DNA from: Arthrobacter globiformis NBRC 12137
Lineage (GTDB): Bacteria > Actinomycetota > Actinomycetes > Actinomycetales > Micrococcaceae
NCBI RefSeq assembly: GCF_000238915.1
Contig: NZ_BAEG01000077.1
Location: 1 to 38,109, forward strand
Length of the DNA: 38,109 nt
Direction of reading: 5' to 3'
The position numbers were made by a program, and so were the translations under genes. Under the pieces are notes generated by a model, which was not told the origin of the DNA, made no database searches, and saw only the letters and a list, made by a program, of their open reading frames with translations. Shown here piece after piece: positions 24,830-33,186 of the stretch (position 1 is the stretch's first letter; every line of letters starts with the position of its first letter).

Positions 24830-25642
24830 TCAGGCCACGCCGGAGCCGGGCTCAGCGCCGGTGGCGTGAGAGGCTGCCTTTTTGGAATCAGGGAGGACGT
24901 TATTCAGGACACGTCCGATGACTTTGCTGCCCGCTTTGCCTGCGACCACCCGTTCGCGGCCGGCGTTCATCGCGTCGTACCCCTCCTTAGCGACCTTGGT
25001 TGGGGCGGCCTTCTCGCCCAGGCCCAGAGTGCTGGTGTCCATGCCTGCCCGGTGCCAGAAGTTGGTGTCGACTTCACCTGGCAGCAGCAGCGTGAAGGAG
25101 ACACCGCTGTCCTTGGTTTCCTCTTTGATTGCTTCGACGAATGAGATGAGGAAGGCCTTGGTGCCGCCGTATACCGCCTCGAACGGCGTGGGCATCGTTC
25201 CCGAGATCGATGCGGTGTACAGCAGCCGGCCGGCTGCGCGTTCGACCATGTCCGGAAGCAACCGTTTCGTCAGGTGCACCTGCGAGGCGATGTTCAGCTG
25301 AATCATGGACAGTTCCGCGGCGAGGTCTGTTCCCCCAACGAAGTGTCCGCCCACGTCTACGCCGGCATTCAGCGCTGCGGCAGCGAGCGGGCGGCCCGTG
25401 TTCTTCACAGCAGCCGCGACCGCCTCGACACCGTCGAAGCTGGTCAGGTCTGCCTCGGTGACGATGGCTACGGCGTCGCAGGCGCGGATGGCGTCGGCTG
25501 TTTTCGTCAGGCCGTCGTTTTGACCGGTCGCGGTGATGATCACGTCGTGGCCGTCGCTGGCGAAGAGGCGTGCCAGCTCATAACCGATTCCGCTTGATGC
25601 TCCAGTGACAAGGGCAAGGGGACGAATAGAAGTGGTGTTAAT
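24830..25642 (-). CDS. Classical SDR with apparent ATT start codon
   Basis: Homology to SDRs begins well upstream of the first ATG or GTG: NTTSIRPLALVTGASSGIGY lies in frame right after an ATT at 25642-25640, with AAGGAG exactly 6 nt before it. The GTG at 25543 would cut off the whole TGASSGIG cofactor loop. So the gene either starts at the rare codon ATT or has lost its ATG by one substitution. From ATT it has 270 residues, with NAG, S-x12-Y and an intact YGGTK. It resembles the two YxxxR SDRs in the window (PTPFEAVYGGTKAF). It is first-to-last neighbour of the haloacid dehalogenase and epoxide-hydrolase-like genes on the minus strand. Confidence 0.75.
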   Translation of the reverse strand: MNTTSIRPLALVTGASSGIGYELARLFASDGHDVIITATGQNDGLTKTADAIRACDAVAIVTEADLTSFDGVEAVAAAVKNTGRPLAAAALNAGVDVGGHFVGGTDLAAELSMIQLNIASQVHLTKRLLPDMVERAAGRLLYTASISGTMPTPFEAVYGGTKAFLISFVEAIKEETKDSGVSFTLLLPGEVDTNFWHRAGMDTSTLGLGEKAAPTKVAKEGYDAMNAGRERVVAGKAGSKVIGRVLNNVLPDSKKAASHATGAEPGSGVA

Positions 25643-25659
25643 GATGTTCTCCTTAGAGT

Positions 25660-26391
25660 TTATTTGCAGCCCAGTGCATCAGCGGCTTCGATCAGCGACT
25701 CTGCGACGATGTCGTACTTACCAGTTGCGGTGAGGTCAGTCGCCTGCTGTGGTCCGTGCTCGTGCGGCCTGAGGATGAAGATGGATCGCAGACCTGCCGC
25801 CTGTGCTGCTTGCATGTCTTGGTTATGAGCCGCCACCATTGCGACCTGGGCAGGTTCGAGTCCAACGGCACGGGCGGACCCGAGGTAGGTTCCGAGAACG
25901 GGCTTATAGCTCTTGGTGATCTCTGCCCCAGTGATCACGTCCCACGGCAGTGCTGCGAAACGCCCCAAATTGAGCATGCCTGCGATGTCGCCGTTCGAGA
26001 GCGGTCCGATTGGGAACCGTTTTTTGAGCCGGCGCATGCCCTCGACTGCGTCCGGCCATGGGTCTAGGCGCTCCCACCCGCGGTTCAGGTCAACGAGTTC
26101 GGTGTTTGTGATACCGGCGAAATCAGCACCGTGGCGGCTCAGCACTGTCTCGAGGTTCTCTCGGTTAAGCACCGTCAAGGGTACCCATGGGCGCTCACCT
26201 GCTCGCACGGCTTGCATCGAAGGCTCGTAAAGTGCGCGCCACTCGTCCGCGAAATCGTAGGGATCGACGTCGAGGCCATGCTTGCTGAGAAAACCTTCGC
26301 TCGCCCTCGCGATGCCAGACCGCCAGTCGACGACCGTGCCAAACACGTCGAAACCGAGAAAGCCGACGTACGGAAGCTGTTCCTTATTCAT
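25660..26391 (-). CDS. HAD-superfamily hydrolase, (S)-2-haloacid dehalogenase type II-like
   Basis: Starting at the ATG at 26391 (AAGGA about 10 nt upstream; an in-frame ATG at 26409 is possible), the protein has 243 residues. GFDVFGTVVDW supplies nucleophile D15, PLSNGD gives S132/N133, SYKP supplies the lysine, and MVAAHNQDMQAAQAAG (about 185-200) is the fourth motif of the type II haloacid dehalogenase group. True dehalogenases hydrolyse C-halogen bonds of 2-haloacids; many family members are general phosphatases or have unknown function. It lies between an SDR and an epoxide-hydrolase-like gene on the same strand. Confidence 0.82.
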   Translation of the reverse strand: MNKEQLPYVGFLGFDVFGTVVDWRSGIARASEGFLSKHGLDVDPYDFADEWRALYEPSMQAVRAGERPWVPLTVLNRENLETVLSRHGADFAGITNTELVDLNRGWERLDPWPDAVEGMRRLKKRFPIGPLSNGDIAGMLNLGRFAALPWDVITGAEITKSYKPVLGTYLGSARAVGLEPAQVAMVAAHNQDMQAAQAAGLRSIFILRPHEHGPQQATDLTATGKYDIVAESLIEAADALGCK

Positions 26392-26474
26392 AGGCAGACT
26401 GTCCTTCATGCTGTGTTCGGACCCCACCGTCATGAGGTTGGGATGCTGGAGTGCCGGTGGGGTAGGGCGGTGGC

Positions 26475-27389
26475 TCAGCGACGTGCGTTCGTGTCGAAAG
26501 CGACGAACATGGCCGCGAATTTCTCCGGCTGCTCTTCCGGAACCCAGTGGCCACAGTCGGGGACAAGTTCGCCCCGCACGTTCTCTGCGATGTCCTGGCA
26601 CATGCGAAGGTAGTTCTTGGCAAGCGCCTGTGCCCCGCCGCCGGATGCCAGCACCGGGACGGTGAGCTTGCCGTTACTCGCTATGGCGGCACGGTGCAGC
26701 TCTGCGTCGTGGTCAAGTTCCCGGTAGATCTCGCACAGTGCCCTCATTGCGCCGGGTGCCTCGAAGGCACGCGCATAAACGTCGAGGTCAGTGGACGTTA
26801 TCGCGTTGGGCTGGTAGGTGAGGTCGTCGTAAAAGCGCTGCACGTACCAGCGTTCCTTGCCGTGGGTGAGATACACGGCGATGTCCGGGTTGGAGTGGAA
26901 GTCGAAGTGCCAGGCGCTTTTGGCTACTTTCCGTTCCTCGTAGTAATCCGTGCCCGGCAAGGGCGCTTCCATGAAGGTGACGCTGACTGTGTCTTCGCGG
27001 TAGCGCAGAGCGTAGCCGAGCGCGAGCATTGACCCGAGGTCGTGGCCGACAACCGAAACAGGCCCTTCGAGGCCGAGAACCGTGTGCACGAGATGGTGGA
27101 TGTCACCGGCCATGGTCCATTTGTCATATCCATCGCGTGGTTTGCTGGAATCTCCGGCACCGCGGTAGTCGGGTGCGATGACGCGGTAGCCGGCCTCGGC
27201 CAGGGGTGCAAGAACGTGCCGCCATGCATGCCTGGTTTGGGGTGCACCGTGAAGCAGCAAAACTGTTTTGTCCGGGTTGTCAGTGGCAGTGGCAACAGTG
27301 TAGCCAAGGCGCACACCGGCGTCCTGATCGGTCCAGGCGCGGCCATGGGTGATGACAACAGGGCTCGGAGTGATGCTTGAAGTGGTCAT
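26475..27389 (-). CDS. Alpha/beta-hydrolase, epoxide hydrolase-like
   Basis: The protein has 304 residues. HGAPQTRHAW is the oxyanion loop (HGxP), GHDLGSMLAL carries the nucleophilic aspartate, and CGHWVPEEQPEKFA has the catalytic His. This is the epoxide hydrolase/dehalogenase branch. ASGGGAQAL occupies the region where the acid partner often lies, so that residue is uncertain, as in the relative at 1.5-2.3 kb. The shared C-terminal CGHWVPEEQPE shows the two are related. It precedes the haloacid-dehalogenase-like gene by about 80 nt on the same strand. The substrate is unknown. Confidence 0.82.
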   Translation of the reverse strand: MTTSSITPSPVVITHGRAWTDQDAGVRLGYTVATATDNPDKTVLLLHGAPQTRHAWRHVLAPLAEAGYRVIAPDYRGAGDSSKPRDGYDKWTMAGDIHHLVHTVLGLEGPVSVVGHDLGSMLALGYALRYREDTVSVTFMEAPLPGTDYYEERKVAKSAWHFDFHSNPDIAVYLTHGKERWYVQRFYDDLTYQPNAITSTDLDVYARAFEAPGAMRALCEIYRELDHDAELHRAAIASNGKLTVPVLASGGGAQALAKNYLRMCQDIAENVRGELVPDCGHWVPEEQPEKFAAMFVAFDTNARR

Positions 27390-27451
27390 GTTCTACCTTT
27401 CTTTAAGGCACGCCGGGGTGCGAGGCAGACCCCCGCACCCCGGCTCGGTTA

Positions 27452-27764
27452 TTACCAGTCTTGCTTGGTGGGAGCGATAAGGACGTCGCTAACTGCAACC
27501 TCGGGCGGCTGATTGAACGTGTAGGACACTGCACCCGCCACCTGTTCAGGGTGATCGCGATGTTGTTAAGTTCCTGGCAACTTCCTTACCGTCAGTGTTA
27601 TCGACCTTGTCGGCCCAACCTGTATCAATGACGCCGGGACTGACCATGGAGACCTTGATTCCCGTCTCGACGCTGACTTCCTTGCGGATGCTTTCTGTAG
27701 CAGTTACTTTCCATCCCCTCTCCTGGATCTGGAGCGCTGGACTGTTAGGGCCGTCAGTAACCAA
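27452..27764 (-). pseudogene. Broken SDR dehydrogenase remnant
   Basis: The frame 27546-27764 encodes an SDR C-terminal half (TGIKVSMVSPGVIDTGWADKV, typical of the post-active-site region) and then stops. The last 30 residues (VAGAVSYTFNQPPEVAVSDV, LIAPTKQDW, stop at 27452) continue in another frame. The N-terminal cofactor and active-site parts are absent. The gene is thus both truncated and frameshifted. Its missing 5' end coincides with the MHS permease promoter at 27.77 kb, which suggests that a rearrangement brought that promoter in. Confidence 0.75.
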
Positions 27765-27772
27765 TCTAGCAG

Positions 27773-27806
27773 TTTGTTGACATTTATTTGTTGGACAAAC
27801 TATTCT
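27773..27806 (+). promoter_or_regulatory. Predicted promoter with two operator-like repeats before the MHS permease
   Basis: TTGACA (27777-27782), an 18-nt spacer, and TATTCT (27801-27806) form a good promoter. TTTGTTGACATTT (27773-27785) covers the -35. TTTGTTGGACAAA (27787-27799), a perfect TTTGT-NNN-ACAAA inverted repeat, fills the spacer starting 4 nt after the -35, exactly as in the minus-strand promoter at 7.57 kb. The leader to the start codon at 28010 is nearly 200 nt and holds no gene I can support. Confidence 0.65.
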
Positions 27807-28009
27807 TAGTGGCGCGCCTCACATATGAGGACTGGCTTTCGCAGTGGGACAGAGCAACCTCGCTTCTCCCTAGACAGGAGAACAGCCCTTGCGTTCGCGC
27901 CCGAAGGCTGCAATCCCTTGGCGTGGCCAACCGGTCCCGTCGAATTACTAGTGCCCCCTGCTCAGTGCCAGGGCGAGCGGTAAGCACCCCAACGAAGTGG
28001 AGACATTAC

Positions 28010-29341
28010 GTGACTGAAACGAGCACCATCGGTCAAAAGACCGGAGCGGCGGCCCCAAATAAGCGCGCAAGCGTCCGTGCTGCCGCCGGCAGCATGATCG
28101 GGACGACTATCGAAAACTATGATTTTCTAGCGTTCGGCACTGCCGCCGCCACATACTTCGGCGCAGCATTTTTCCCGGGTGCTGATCCTCTTGCTGCAAC
28201 TTTGTCATCCTTTGCCGCGCTGGCCGCCGGATTCCTCTCGCGTCCGCTGGGAGGCATCATCGCCGGTCACTTGGGCGACCGCATTGGCCGTAAATTTGTG
28301 ATGATCGGCGCGCTGCTCCTCATGGGCTGCGCGACGTTCGCCATCGGCTTCCTTCCCACCTACGCACAGATCGGCGCATGGGCACCTGCCCTTCTTGTTT
28401 TCCTGCGGCTACTGCAGGGTATTGGGCACGGAGCCGAATGGGGAGGGGCGGTACTGGTGGCGGTAGAAACTGCCCCGCCGGGCAGAAGAGGGCTCTACGG
28501 CGCCATTCCGCAGACAGGCGTACCGGCAGGTCTTCTTCTGGCGAACCTTGCGTTCCTCGTCTCCTCGGGTCTGGTGGGGGACTGGGGTTGGCGCTTGCCG
28601 TTCCTTTTGAGTGGCATTCTCGTCATCGTTGGCCTGATCCTGCGGCTGCGGGTCGAGGAAACGCCGGTATTCAAAGAACTCAAGGCAAACAACGCGATCG
28701 CCAAGATGCCCGTCCTGGACGCGCTGCGTGCCCAGCCTGGCATGATTCTTCGCATCGTTGGAATCCGTCTGGCGGCCGGAAGTGCCTTCTACTTGGTTAC
28801 CACGTTCGTTCTCAGCCTCCTGGCGGCACAGGGCGGAAACCTGAAGTCGGTTGGTTTGATGGCGGTAGTGATTGCCAGTGTGATTGGTCTCTTCAGCCAC
28901 GCATTCTTCGGCTACGTGTCCGACCTCTGGGGGCGGCGTCGCACCTATCTCATGGGTTCGATCACGACAATCATCATTGCCTTCCCGGCCTTTTTTATGA
29001 TCGTCAGTGGCCAGCCCTTCCTCATCGTCATTGCGATCGTAGGAACGCTGCTGCTGTGCCACAACGTGATGTTCGCTGTGGAAGGAGCATGGTTCACGGA
29101 GATGTTTGACCCCCGGTTCCGGACCTCCGGAATCTCCCTGGGATACCAGGGCTCGTCGATCATCCAGGGTTCCGTCCCGCTCATGGCCGCGGCCCTTAAC
29201 GGTGCCTTCGGATGGGTTGGCCCCGCCACACTTCTTGCCATCGTCGGTGTCATCACAACAACAGCCGTCCTGCTGTCCCCCGAAACTTTGGACGTGAAGA
29301 CGGGCGACATCAAGGCAGACCACCTTGGAGCATCGAAGTGA
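28010..29341 (+). CDS. MHS-family MFS transporter (metabolite:H+ symporter)
   Basis: I take the GTG at 28010 with GGAG 8 nt upstream; the frame is open back to the promoter but without homology. The protein has 443 residues and about 12 membrane segments. GTTIENYDFLAFGTAAATYF is the first helix of MHS transporters (shikimate, alpha-ketoglutarate, proline/betaine types), GHLGDRIGRK is the MFS motif A and RLLQGIGHGAEWGGAVLVAVE is the helix 4-5 signature. It is coupled to the RraA-like gene by a GTGA overlap (29338-29341). Import of a carboxylate is likely. Regulation by the FCD protein is inferred from the operator copies. Confidence 0.87.
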   Translation: MTETSTIGQKTGAAAPNKRASVRAAAGSMIGTTIENYDFLAFGTAAATYFGAAFFPGADPLAATLSSFAALAAGFLSRPLGGIIAGHLGDRIGRKFVMIGALLLMGCATFAIGFLPTYAQIGAWAPALLVFLRLLQGIGHGAEWGGAVLVAVETAPPGRRGLYGAIPQTGVPAGLLLANLAFLVSSGLVGDWGWRLPFLLSGILVIVGLILRLRVEETPVFKELKANNAIAKMPVLDALRAQPGMILRIVGIRLAAGSAFYLVTTFVLSLLAAQGGNLKSVGLMAVVIASVIGLFSHAFFGYVSDLWGRRRTYLMGSITTIIIAFPAFFMIVSGQPFLIVIAIVGTLLLCHNVMFAVEGAWFTEMFDPRFRTSGISLGYQGSSIIQGSVPLMAAALNGAFGWVGPATLLAIVGVITTTAVLLSPETLDVKTGDIKADHLGASK

Positions 29342-29976
29342 CCCAGAGCCCTATCGTTCAGTCCGACACGTGGATCGGCACTGCGGACCTCAGTGACGTC
29401 AGCGAAGAGGACATCGAGATGGATTCAGGTGTTCAGGCAGTCTGGGAGGGAGCCCGCCTTGCAGGTCAGGCTTACACCGTCCGCATCCCCCCTGGAGACC
29501 ACAGGGGAGTATTCCGGGCCATTGCAACCGCCGGACCAGGAAGCATTCTGGTCGTTGACGCAGGAGGAGGCGCCGACAGGTGTGTCTTTGGCGGGGTTAC
29601 AGCCGTGGCCGCAAAAGAGCGCGGCATCGCAGGTGTTGTTATTGACGGCCTCATCCGCGACCGGGACGCCATCCGCGAGCTGCGTTTCCCCGTTTTCGCA
29701 CGCGGCTGGACCCCCCGCGCTCCCCGCCCCCGCACAGACGGGCGGCTGCGGGAAACCGTGCTCGTAGGACAACTGCAGGTCAACCACGGGGACTACATCG
29801 TGGGTGACGGCGACGGAGTCGTACGCATCCGTCAGGAGGTTGCAGGAACAGCGCTTGAACTGGCACTGGCCCTTGTCCACCAGGAGCACGACATCGTTGC
29901 CCGGCTAAAGCTCGGACAGCAACTCTCCGACTTCGCCGAGCAACTGAAACGGCTCAACAAGGGGCAACTCCAATAG
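29338..29976 (+). CDS. RraA-family aldolase/decarboxylase-like protein (HMG/CHA aldolase type)
   Basis: The GTG start overlaps the permease stop. The protein has 212 residues, the usual RraA size. FGGVTAVAAKERGIAGVVIDGLIRDRDAI contains R107 and D108, equivalent to the Arg-Asp pair of 4-hydroxy-4-methyl-2-oxoglutarate aldolase that binds substrate and metal (quoted here in parts: GGVTAVAAKERG and VVIDGLIRDRD). GDGDGVV (157-162) is the family's C-terminal motif. Such enzymes split branched 4-hydroxy-2-oxo acids or decarboxylate oxaloacetate in the cytosol, giving pyruvate. The same fold is used by the RNase E inhibitor RraA, but a catabolic role fits this transporter operon. A 14-bp terminator hairpin follows. 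Confidence 0.85.
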   Translation: MTQSPIVQSDTWIGTADLSDVSEEDIEMDSGVQAVWEGARLAGQAYTVRIPPGDHRGVFRAIATAGPGSILVVDAGGGADRCVFGGVTAVAAKERGIAGVVIDGLIRDRDAIRELRFPVFARGWTPRAPRPRTDGRLRETVLVGQLQVNHGDYIVGDGDGVVRIRQEVAGTALELALALVHQEHDIVARLKLGQQLSDFAEQLKRLNKGQLQ

Positions 29977-29992
29977 AGGGCTGAACGACATC

Positions 29993-30038
29993 ACAAGGCT
30001 GGGTTCCACCACAGCGTACTGGCAGAACCCAGCCTTGT
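29993..30038 (+). terminator. Terminator-like hairpin after the RraA gene
   Basis: ACAAGGCTGGGTTC (29993-30006) pairs perfectly with GAACCCAGCCTTGT (30025-30038), a 14-bp stem with an 18-nt loop, starting 16 nt after the stop codon. It ends the permease-aldolase operon. Confidence 0.75.
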
Positions 30039-30139
30039 AGGGTCCACCCGGGTCCCATGTAAAACACTTCATCCCCCCGGCTTCAACCCCTTGCAGGCAC
30101 AAAAGTAAGTACAAGAGCTCTAACTGCTAAGGAAACCCC

Positions 30140-30346
30140 ATGGAAGGTACGGAAACCATCAAAGGCCAATGGCAGCAGCTGTGCCCGGGACAGAACGTCA
30201 AACTCACGGGGAGGAGCGGCGAGGACTACTACGGCCTTGTCGACGACCGAACCGCTGACGGCTCCTGCGTATGGGTGCTCACTATGGGAAGTGGACGAAA
30301 ACTTTTCCACGTGGACGACGGATTCGACATAGCTCCGGGCACCTAG
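30140..30346 (+). CDS. Small conserved-looking protein, unknown function
   Basis: This 68-residue ORF has AAGGA 6 nt before its ATG. The sequence PGQNVKLTGRSGEDYYGLVD, then DGSCVWVLTMGSGRKLFHVDDG, has alternating beta-like hydrophobics and conserved-looking glycines, suggesting a small SH3-like beta barrel. It has no membrane segment. I recall similar short proteins in Arthrobacter relatives but know no function. It is a monocistronic gene between a terminator and a decayed phosphatase gene. Confidence 0.55.
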   Translation: MEGTETIKGQWQQLCPGQNVKLTGRSGEDYYGLVDDRTADGSCVWVLTMGSGRKLFHVDDGFDIAPGT

Positions 30347-30549
30347 CCCTTCCCCATCGCCCGCTCGAACGGCAGGTCCACAAGAAGTCGCGAAAGTGAC
30401 CAGAACTGTCAGCTGGAAGGCAGACCTGCGCCGGGCAAACCCCCGCGCACTCGCCCAAGGAGGATGCTAAGCGCCAACCCTAAAATTCCCGCCGGCGGTG
30501 CCATGGGAAAGACGGGCAGGCAAGGGACATGAACCGAAGGAGAAGCACC

Positions 30550-31430
30550 TTGACAACCGCACCCGTAAAGCCACACACATCGCTCTCAGCCGCACCGGAC
30601 GAATCTGAACGGTTACACGCTTCAATATCCACGCTGCTGCATGAGCGCAGGGAAAAAATCGAGTGCTGGCTCACCGATATGGATGGGGTCCTGGTTCACG
30701 AAAACCAGGCCGTCCCCGGAGCCTCGGAGCTCATTCAGCGCTGGGTGGACACTTCCAAGCGTTTCCTGGTACTCACCAATAATCAATCTTCACCCCGCGC
30801 GACCTGGCTGCCCGGTTGCGTTCATCCGGTTTGGAGGTTCCAGAAGAAAATATCTGGACCTCAGCTCTTGCGACTGCGCAGTTCCTCAAGAATCAAGTTA
30901 CAGGTTCCGGCGCCGGCAACCGCGCCTACACCATCGGGGAGGCAGGGCTTACGACTGCACTGCACGAAGCAGGCTTCATCCTGACGGATCAATATCCCGA
31001 CTTCGTAGTCCTGGGCGAGACACGCACCTACTCCTTCGAAGCCATCACGATGGCCATCCGTCTCATCCTTTTAGGTGCCCGCTTCATAGCAACGAATCCG
31101 GACGCCACCGGACCGTCCAACGACGGCCCCCTTCCAGCGACCGGTGCCGTCGCTGCCCTCATAACCAAAGCGACCGGCAGAGAACCGTACATCGTAGGAA
31201 AGCCGAACCCAATGATGTTTCGATCAGTCATGAACCAGATCGATGCGCACTCCGAGACAACTGCAATGATCAGGGACCGAATGGACACCGGCATCATCGC
31301 CGGGATGGAAGCCGGACTCCATACCGTGCTGGTGCTGAGTGGCATCACTCAACACAAAGACATCAGCGCCTATCCGTTCCGTCCCAACCAGGTTTTGAGC
31401 TCAGTAGCAGACCTCATTACCCAGGTCTGA
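30550..31430 (+). pseudogene. NagD/p-nitrophenylphosphatase-type HAD phosphatase, frameshifted
   Basis: From a TTG at 30550 (AAGGAG 7 nt upstream) the protein has the motif I segment WLTDMDGVLVHENQAVPGA and motif II VLTNN. One base is then missing near 30784, in the codon after the two AAT Asn codons (TNNSxFTPRDLAARL in homologues). The correct sequence resumes in another frame (RSSGLEVPEENIWTSA onward) and runs to 31430. The late motif also looks damaged: homologues read GDRMDTD, whereas this reads RDRMDTG, losing a metal-binding Asp. A single base could be a sequencing error, but the second defect supports real decay. It would have encoded about 293 residues. Confidence 0.75.
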
Positions 31431-31515
31431 GAAGCCCATGGCTTCCTCCTGGCAGTAGCTATCACGGCCGGCTCTACACGCTTCTGAAGTTGGTTCTACC
31501 AAATCGAAAGGAACC

Positions 31516-31707
31516 ATGGAAAGCACAAGCATGATCGCTCTGCTCAGGGCAGGATCTGACAACACGAGCAGGAGCGCCCTCCCGCATGCGCCGGTGGTCA
31601 CAGAGGTCGAGAAGCCCAAAGTAGCTGCATGGAAATCGCTTCGGGGTGGAGTGGCAACAACTCTGCATCGCCTTGCATGGGCAATCGAACCCAAGGTGCC
31701 GCGCTAG
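31516..31707 (+). CDS. Possible small protein, unknown
   Basis: This 63-residue frame begins at an ATG with AAAGGA close upstream (short spacing); the internal ATG at 31531 has GGAAAG 6 nt upstream. It is basic toward the C-terminus (VAAWKSLRGGVATTLHRLAWAIEPKVPR region), with no known motif. It follows the decayed phosphatase gene. Coding status is uncertain; I include it because of its position and plausible start. Confidence 0.3.
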   Translation: MESTSMIALLRAGSDNTSRSALPHAPVVTEVEKPKVAAWKSLRGGVATTLHRLAWAIEPKVPR

Positions 31708-31829
31708 TTTGTTTGTCCAGGCAGTCGCCGACAAGAAAGCCACATCACTGATTTCCTCGTGTTGGAACCTCTTAGCAAGGGATTGATGAAACGTCCTGCC
31801 GCACTCCGTCTGTCACGCCTTGCCATCGG

Positions 31830-33020
31830 ATGAGGGACCCCGGCTCCAAAATTCCCGGCAGCTGGGCCCTTATCGCTTGCATTGGACTCATTGCGCTGAA
31901 CATGCGCGGTCCCTTTGTGGCCGTGGCCCCAGTGGCAGAGCTGATGCAGCTGGACCTCGGATATACCTCCGTGGAGCTCGGCCTGCTCACGGGAATTCCG
32001 GTTCTGTGCTTTTCGCTCGCGGCACCACTGGCATCGCTGTCGGCGCGCCGGCTGGGCGCCGAGGCCGCAATCACGTTGACTCTCATTGGAGTGCTGACAG
32101 GCGTTGTAGTGCGCTCTGCCGGTGGCCCTGTGCTCGTCATGCTCGGCACTGTCGTGCTGGGCGTGGCCATCACGCTCGGCAACATCGCCGTGCCCCTGAT
32201 TATCCGGCGGGATTTCTCTTCCCGACGTCAGGGCTCCGCTCTGGGAATCTACACCGCCGCTCTGAACACAGGCGCCTTCATCACATCAGTGGCAACTGCG
32301 CCGCTGGCTGGGCTCATCGGCTGGCCGCTCGCTCTCGCGGCCTCCGCGGTGTTCGCCGTAGCCGCACTCGGTCTATGGCTTCCTGCGGCCGGGTCCACGT
32401 CCTCCCGCCCAGTCCAGAACGATTGTCCTGATGGACAAAGTTCCTCCGACCGCGGGGGCACATCGTGGATTACGGTCGGACTGACTGTCGGATTCGCCAG
32501 TCAGGCAGTGTCCTATTACGGCCTGACGGCATGGCTACCGACCCTGTTGGCCGACGAACTCGGCATGGCGCCATCTGCTGCGGGCGCCGGCTCCTCCCTT
32601 TTTCAGATCCTCGCCATTGTTGGCGCTCTTGCAGTTCCACTGACGGCTCGCGTCGTGAGCACGACGGCGGTGGCGCTTACCCTCGGTGCCTTGTGGTTGA
32701 CGGTTCCCCTTGGTCTGCTGCTGGCACCTGAACTGTGGTGGTTCTGGTGTTCACTTGGCGGTATCGCCCAAGGCGGCGGCATTACGCTAATTTTCACCGC
32801 GATCGTTAAGATTGCTCGTGATGCGGCCTCTGCCGGACGGATGTCGGCAGTTGTACAAGGCGTCGGTTATTGGTTCGGCGCAGCTTCTCCGACATTCTTA
32901 GGTTTCGTCTACAGCGTCACCGGCGGCTGGGCGTGGCCTCTACTGGTAATTCTTTGCTCAGTGCTGGCGTTCATCTTGGGAACAACGCTGTCGGTACGCC
33001 TGGTGCCGCAACAAAAGTAG
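31830..33020 (+). CDS. MFS transporter, CynX/NimT type
   Basis: The protein has 396 residues with about 12 hydrophobic segments. ALNMRGPFVAVAPVAELMQ in the first helix and the following LGLLTGIPVLCFSLAAPLAS are characteristic of CynX (cyanate) and NimT (2-nitroimidazole) carriers, where the equivalent reads RxxxxAVxPL. ARRLGAEAA replaces the usual motif A. The start ATG at 31830 has no clear ribosome binding site, so a slightly different start is possible. No operator copy is seen upstream. It probably exports or imports a small organic compound; the substrate is unknown. Confidence 0.82.
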   Translation: MRDPGSKIPGSWALIACIGLIALNMRGPFVAVAPVAELMQLDLGYTSVELGLLTGIPVLCFSLAAPLASLSARRLGAEAAITLTLIGVLTGVVVRSAGGPVLVMLGTVVLGVAITLGNIAVPLIIRRDFSSRRQGSALGIYTAALNTGAFITSVATAPLAGLIGWPLALAASAVFAVAALGLWLPAAGSTSSRPVQNDCPDGQSSSDRGGTSWITVGLTVGFASQAVSYYGLTAWLPTLLADELGMAPSAAGAGSSLFQILAIVGALAVPLTARVVSTTAVALTLGALWLTVPLGLLLAPELWWFWCSLGGIAQGGGITLIFTAIVKIARDAASAGRMSAVVQGVGYWFGAASPTFLGFVYSVTGGWAWPLLVILCSVLAFILGTTLSVRLVPQQK

Positions 33021-33186
33021 TCCGCGTGGTAGCTTCCCGCGAGTGGTGCGAGCAACCTGGACTTTTGATGGCTGGCACTACGGAGCTCGTCCTATTGCTC
33101 CAAATGCCATGGCGTGTGGGAACCACAATGGACGACTGCCGTAGGGTCCTCGTACCAAGGAGCGCTCACCCCTGGTTAGATTCCAA

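Noticed and set aside
28409..29323. Minus-strand frame of 304 codons inside the MHS permease
   Set aside because: It is very rich in charged residues, as expected from reading a membrane protein gene backward, and has no recognisable domain.
31711..31735. TTTGTTTGTCC as another operator copy
   Set aside because: Only half of the inverted repeat matches and it lacks the ACAAA partner at the right distance.
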